A DNA stretch of 6,236 nucleotides from JAAZFE01 sp034005635. Its GTDB lineage: Bacteria; Verrucomicrobiota; Kiritimatiellia; CAIQIC01; Lenti-01. A program made the position numbers and the translations under genes. The notes beneath the pieces were generated by a model. That model made no database searches. It was not told where the DNA came from and was given only the letters and a program-made list of their open reading frames with translations. This document shows, one piece after another, positions 4,686 to 6,236 of the stretch (its first letter is position 1; the number at the start of each line of letters is the position of its first letter). The stretch covers positions 1 to 6,236 of the forward strand of contig JAVEUJ010000142.1 of NCBI GenBank assembly GCA_034005635.1, given 5' to 3'.

Positions 4686-6236
4686 GTATTGCGCAATTTT
4701 GCCTTGATCGGAAGGTGCTCACCTACACGCTGTCGCTGGCGTTGCTGGGGGGAGGCATCTGGGCGTTTATGCGGATCGGGCGACTGGAGGATCCAGAGTT
4801 CACGATCAAGAACGCCCAGGTCATCACCTCCTATCCCGGGGCCACCGCCCGCGAAGTGATGGAAGAGGTGACCGACCCGATCGAGATTGCCATCCAGCAG
4901 ATGGGGCAGCTCAAGCAGGTGACGAGCATCTCGTACCCGGGGCAGTCCATCGTGATGGTGGAGATGAAGGACGAGTACGGCCCGAAAGACCTGCCGCAGA
5001 TTTGGGATGAGCTACGGCGCAAAGTGGGGGATATGGCTAACCGCCTGCCAGCGGGCTGTTCAGCGCCTTTGGTGGTGGACGATTACGGCGATGTGTACGG
5101 GGTGTTCTATGCCGTCTATGGCGACGGCTATACACCGGCGGATTTGCGTGAATACGTGAAGCTGCTGCGGCGGGAGCTGCTGTTGTGCGAGGATGTGGCC
5201 AAGGTCGAGATGCTGGGTGATCAGACCGAGGTGGTGTACTTGGAAATATCGCGCGCGCGACTGGCCACAACGGGCATCTCGCCGCAGCAAATCCAGCAGG
5301 TGATTTCGGGCCAGAACACCGCGGCCGATGCCGGATCGATCCAGATCGGCGATAAATTTATCAGGATCGCGCCGACCGGCAAACTGGAGTCGGTGGCGGA
5401 ACTCGGCGAGCTGCTCATCGTGCAGCCGGGCGAAAAAGACCGGCCGGCGGTGCGGCTGAAAGACATCGCGACCATCCGGCGTGGCTACTTGGATCCGCCC
5501 AAAAACCTGTTGCACTATAACGGGCATCCGTGCATCGGACTGGGCATCTCGACGGTCAAGGGCGGCAACGTCATGAAGATGGGCGCCTCTATCGACCAAC
5601 GCCTGAATGAACTGCGGGCAGAGACGCCGATTGGGATCGAAGTGGGGGTGATCTCACACCAGGCCGAGAGCGTCGATGTGGCGGTCAGCGGGTTTATTAT
5701 CAATTTGCTGGAGGCGGTGCTGATTGTGGTCGCGGTGTTGTTGGTGACGATGGGGCTGCGCAGCGGGTTGCTGATCGGGGTCGTGCTGGTGGTGACGGTG
5801 ATGAGCACCGTGCTCATCATGCAGTCGATGGGCATCCTGTTAGAGCGGATCAGTCTGGGGGCGTTTATCATTGCCCTGGGGATGCTGGTGGACAATGCGA
5901 TCGTGATCACCGAAGGGGTACTGATTGCGGCGCAGAAGGGCGAGGACAAGGTCAAGGCGGCGCTGGCCATCGTGAAGCAGACGCAATGGCCGCTGTTGGG
6001 GGCGACGGTGGTGGCGATTCTGTCGTTCGCGCCGGTGGGGGCCTCGCAGGACTCCTCCGGAGAGTTCTGCCGCTCGCTATTTCTGGTGCTGATGATTTCG
6101 CTGTTGATGAGCTGGGTGTTGGCGATCACGCTGACGCCGCTGCTGGCGACGGCGTTCCTGAAAGGGAAAGGTGAATCGTCGGCGGACCCCTACGGCGGAA
6201 AATTCTACAGCGCGTACAAAGTGTTTTTGACGGCCT
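4682..6236 (+). CDS. RND efflux pump, inner-membrane permease (AcrB-like), C-terminal half missing
   Basis: The frame is open from ATG 4682 to the right edge: 518 complete codons, about half of the usual 1,000-1,050. This is a proton-driven AcrB-type pump. Helix 1 is at about 12-31, followed by the subfamily motif RLEDPEF (about 34-40) and SYPGATAREV. The porter domains occupy about 40-335. Helices 2-6 lie near 338-358, 362-384, 392-415, 434-452 and 465-490. Helix 4 carries LGMLVDNAIVITEG, with Asp404-Asn405 where AcrB has Asp407-Asp408. The cytoplasm-facing loop and the start of the helix 6-7 region (to Ala518) close the visible part; the second porter repeat lies outside the window. ATGA overlap with the adaptor gene and only a weak GGAA upstream suggest translation coupled to the adaptor. 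It looks like a HAE-type drug/organic pump, not a CusA-type metal pump, but the substrate is unknown. Confidence 0.95.
   Translation, partial: MSIAQFCLDRKVLTYTLSLALLGGGIWAFMRIGRLEDPEFTIKNAQVITSYPGATAREVMEEVTDPIEIAIQQMGQLKQVTSISYPGQSIVMVEMKDEYGPKDLPQIWDELRRKVGDMANRLPAGCSAPLVVDDYGDVYGVFYAVYGDGYTPADLREYVKLLRRELLLCEDVAKVEMLGDQTEVVYLEISRARLATTGISPQQIQQVISGQNTAADAGSIQIGDKFIRIAPTGKLESVAELGELLIVQPGEKDRPAVRLKDIATIRRGYLDPPKNLLHYNGHPCIGLGISTVKGGNVMKMGASIDQRLNELRAETPIGIEVGVISHQAESVDVAVSGFIINLLEAVLIVVAVLLVTMGLRSGLLIGVVLVVTVMSTVLIMQSMGILLERISLGAFIIALGMLVDNAIVITEGVLIAAQKGEDKVKAALAIVKQTQWPLLGATVVAILSFAPVGASQDSSGEFCRSLFLVLMISLLMSWVLAITLTPLLATAFLKGKGESSADPYGGKFYSAYKVFLTA

Noticed and set aside
4706..4714. GATCGGAAG, a 9-base match to the reverse complement of the Illumina adapter
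   Set aside because: The bases on both sides differ from the adapter, and the codons belong to the conserved LDRKV stretch at the pump N-terminus, so it is genomic and coincidental.
5515..6129. A 204-codon open frame on the minus strand
   Set aside because: Ser/Thr/Ile-rich complement of the pump's membrane-helix codons; the plus-strand pump is unambiguous.

Overview
The window is a GC-rich, strongly G-biased stretch from a Gram-negative (diderm) bacterium. The diderm call rests on a complete TolC/OprM-type outer-membrane factor with a lipoprotein signal, followed by a periplasmic adaptor and an RND inner-membrane pump. The sequence alone does not fix the phylum. The first 12 bases are identical to the 3' end of the Illumina TruSeq adapter. 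The left edge is therefore an untrimmed contig end, and the source is probably a draft or metagenomic assembly.

All genes read on the + strand. Positions 14-973 hold an AI-2E family membrane permease whose N-terminus is cut off by the contig end. After a 35-base gap, 1009-1854 encodes a two-helix membrane protein with a LssY C-terminal-like domain. Positions 1855-1994 are non-coding. They hold two candidate G-quadruplex motifs, a short palindrome that looks like a dispersed intergenic repeat, and a candidate sigma70-type promoter with an 8-G run in its spacer.

From 1995 to the right edge lies a tripartite efflux operon in the order outer-membrane factor (1995-3467), periplasmic adaptor (3519-4685), RND pump (4682 to beyond 6236, C-terminal half missing). 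The pump start overlaps the adaptor stop by 4 bases. Together the three products should form one trans-envelope conduit: the pump takes substrate from the inner membrane or periplasm using proton flow, the adaptor bridges, and the outer-membrane channel releases it outside. The substrate cannot be read from the sequence. The pump belongs to the RND branch with LEDPEF near the N-terminus and Asp-Asn, not Asp-Asp, in the fourth membrane helix.

I see no RNA gene, CRISPR array, insertion sequence or phage gene, and no clearly new biological system. The points most worth a second look are the adapter remnant, the Asp-Asn proton-relay site, and the dense structure in the 1848-1957 intergenic region.
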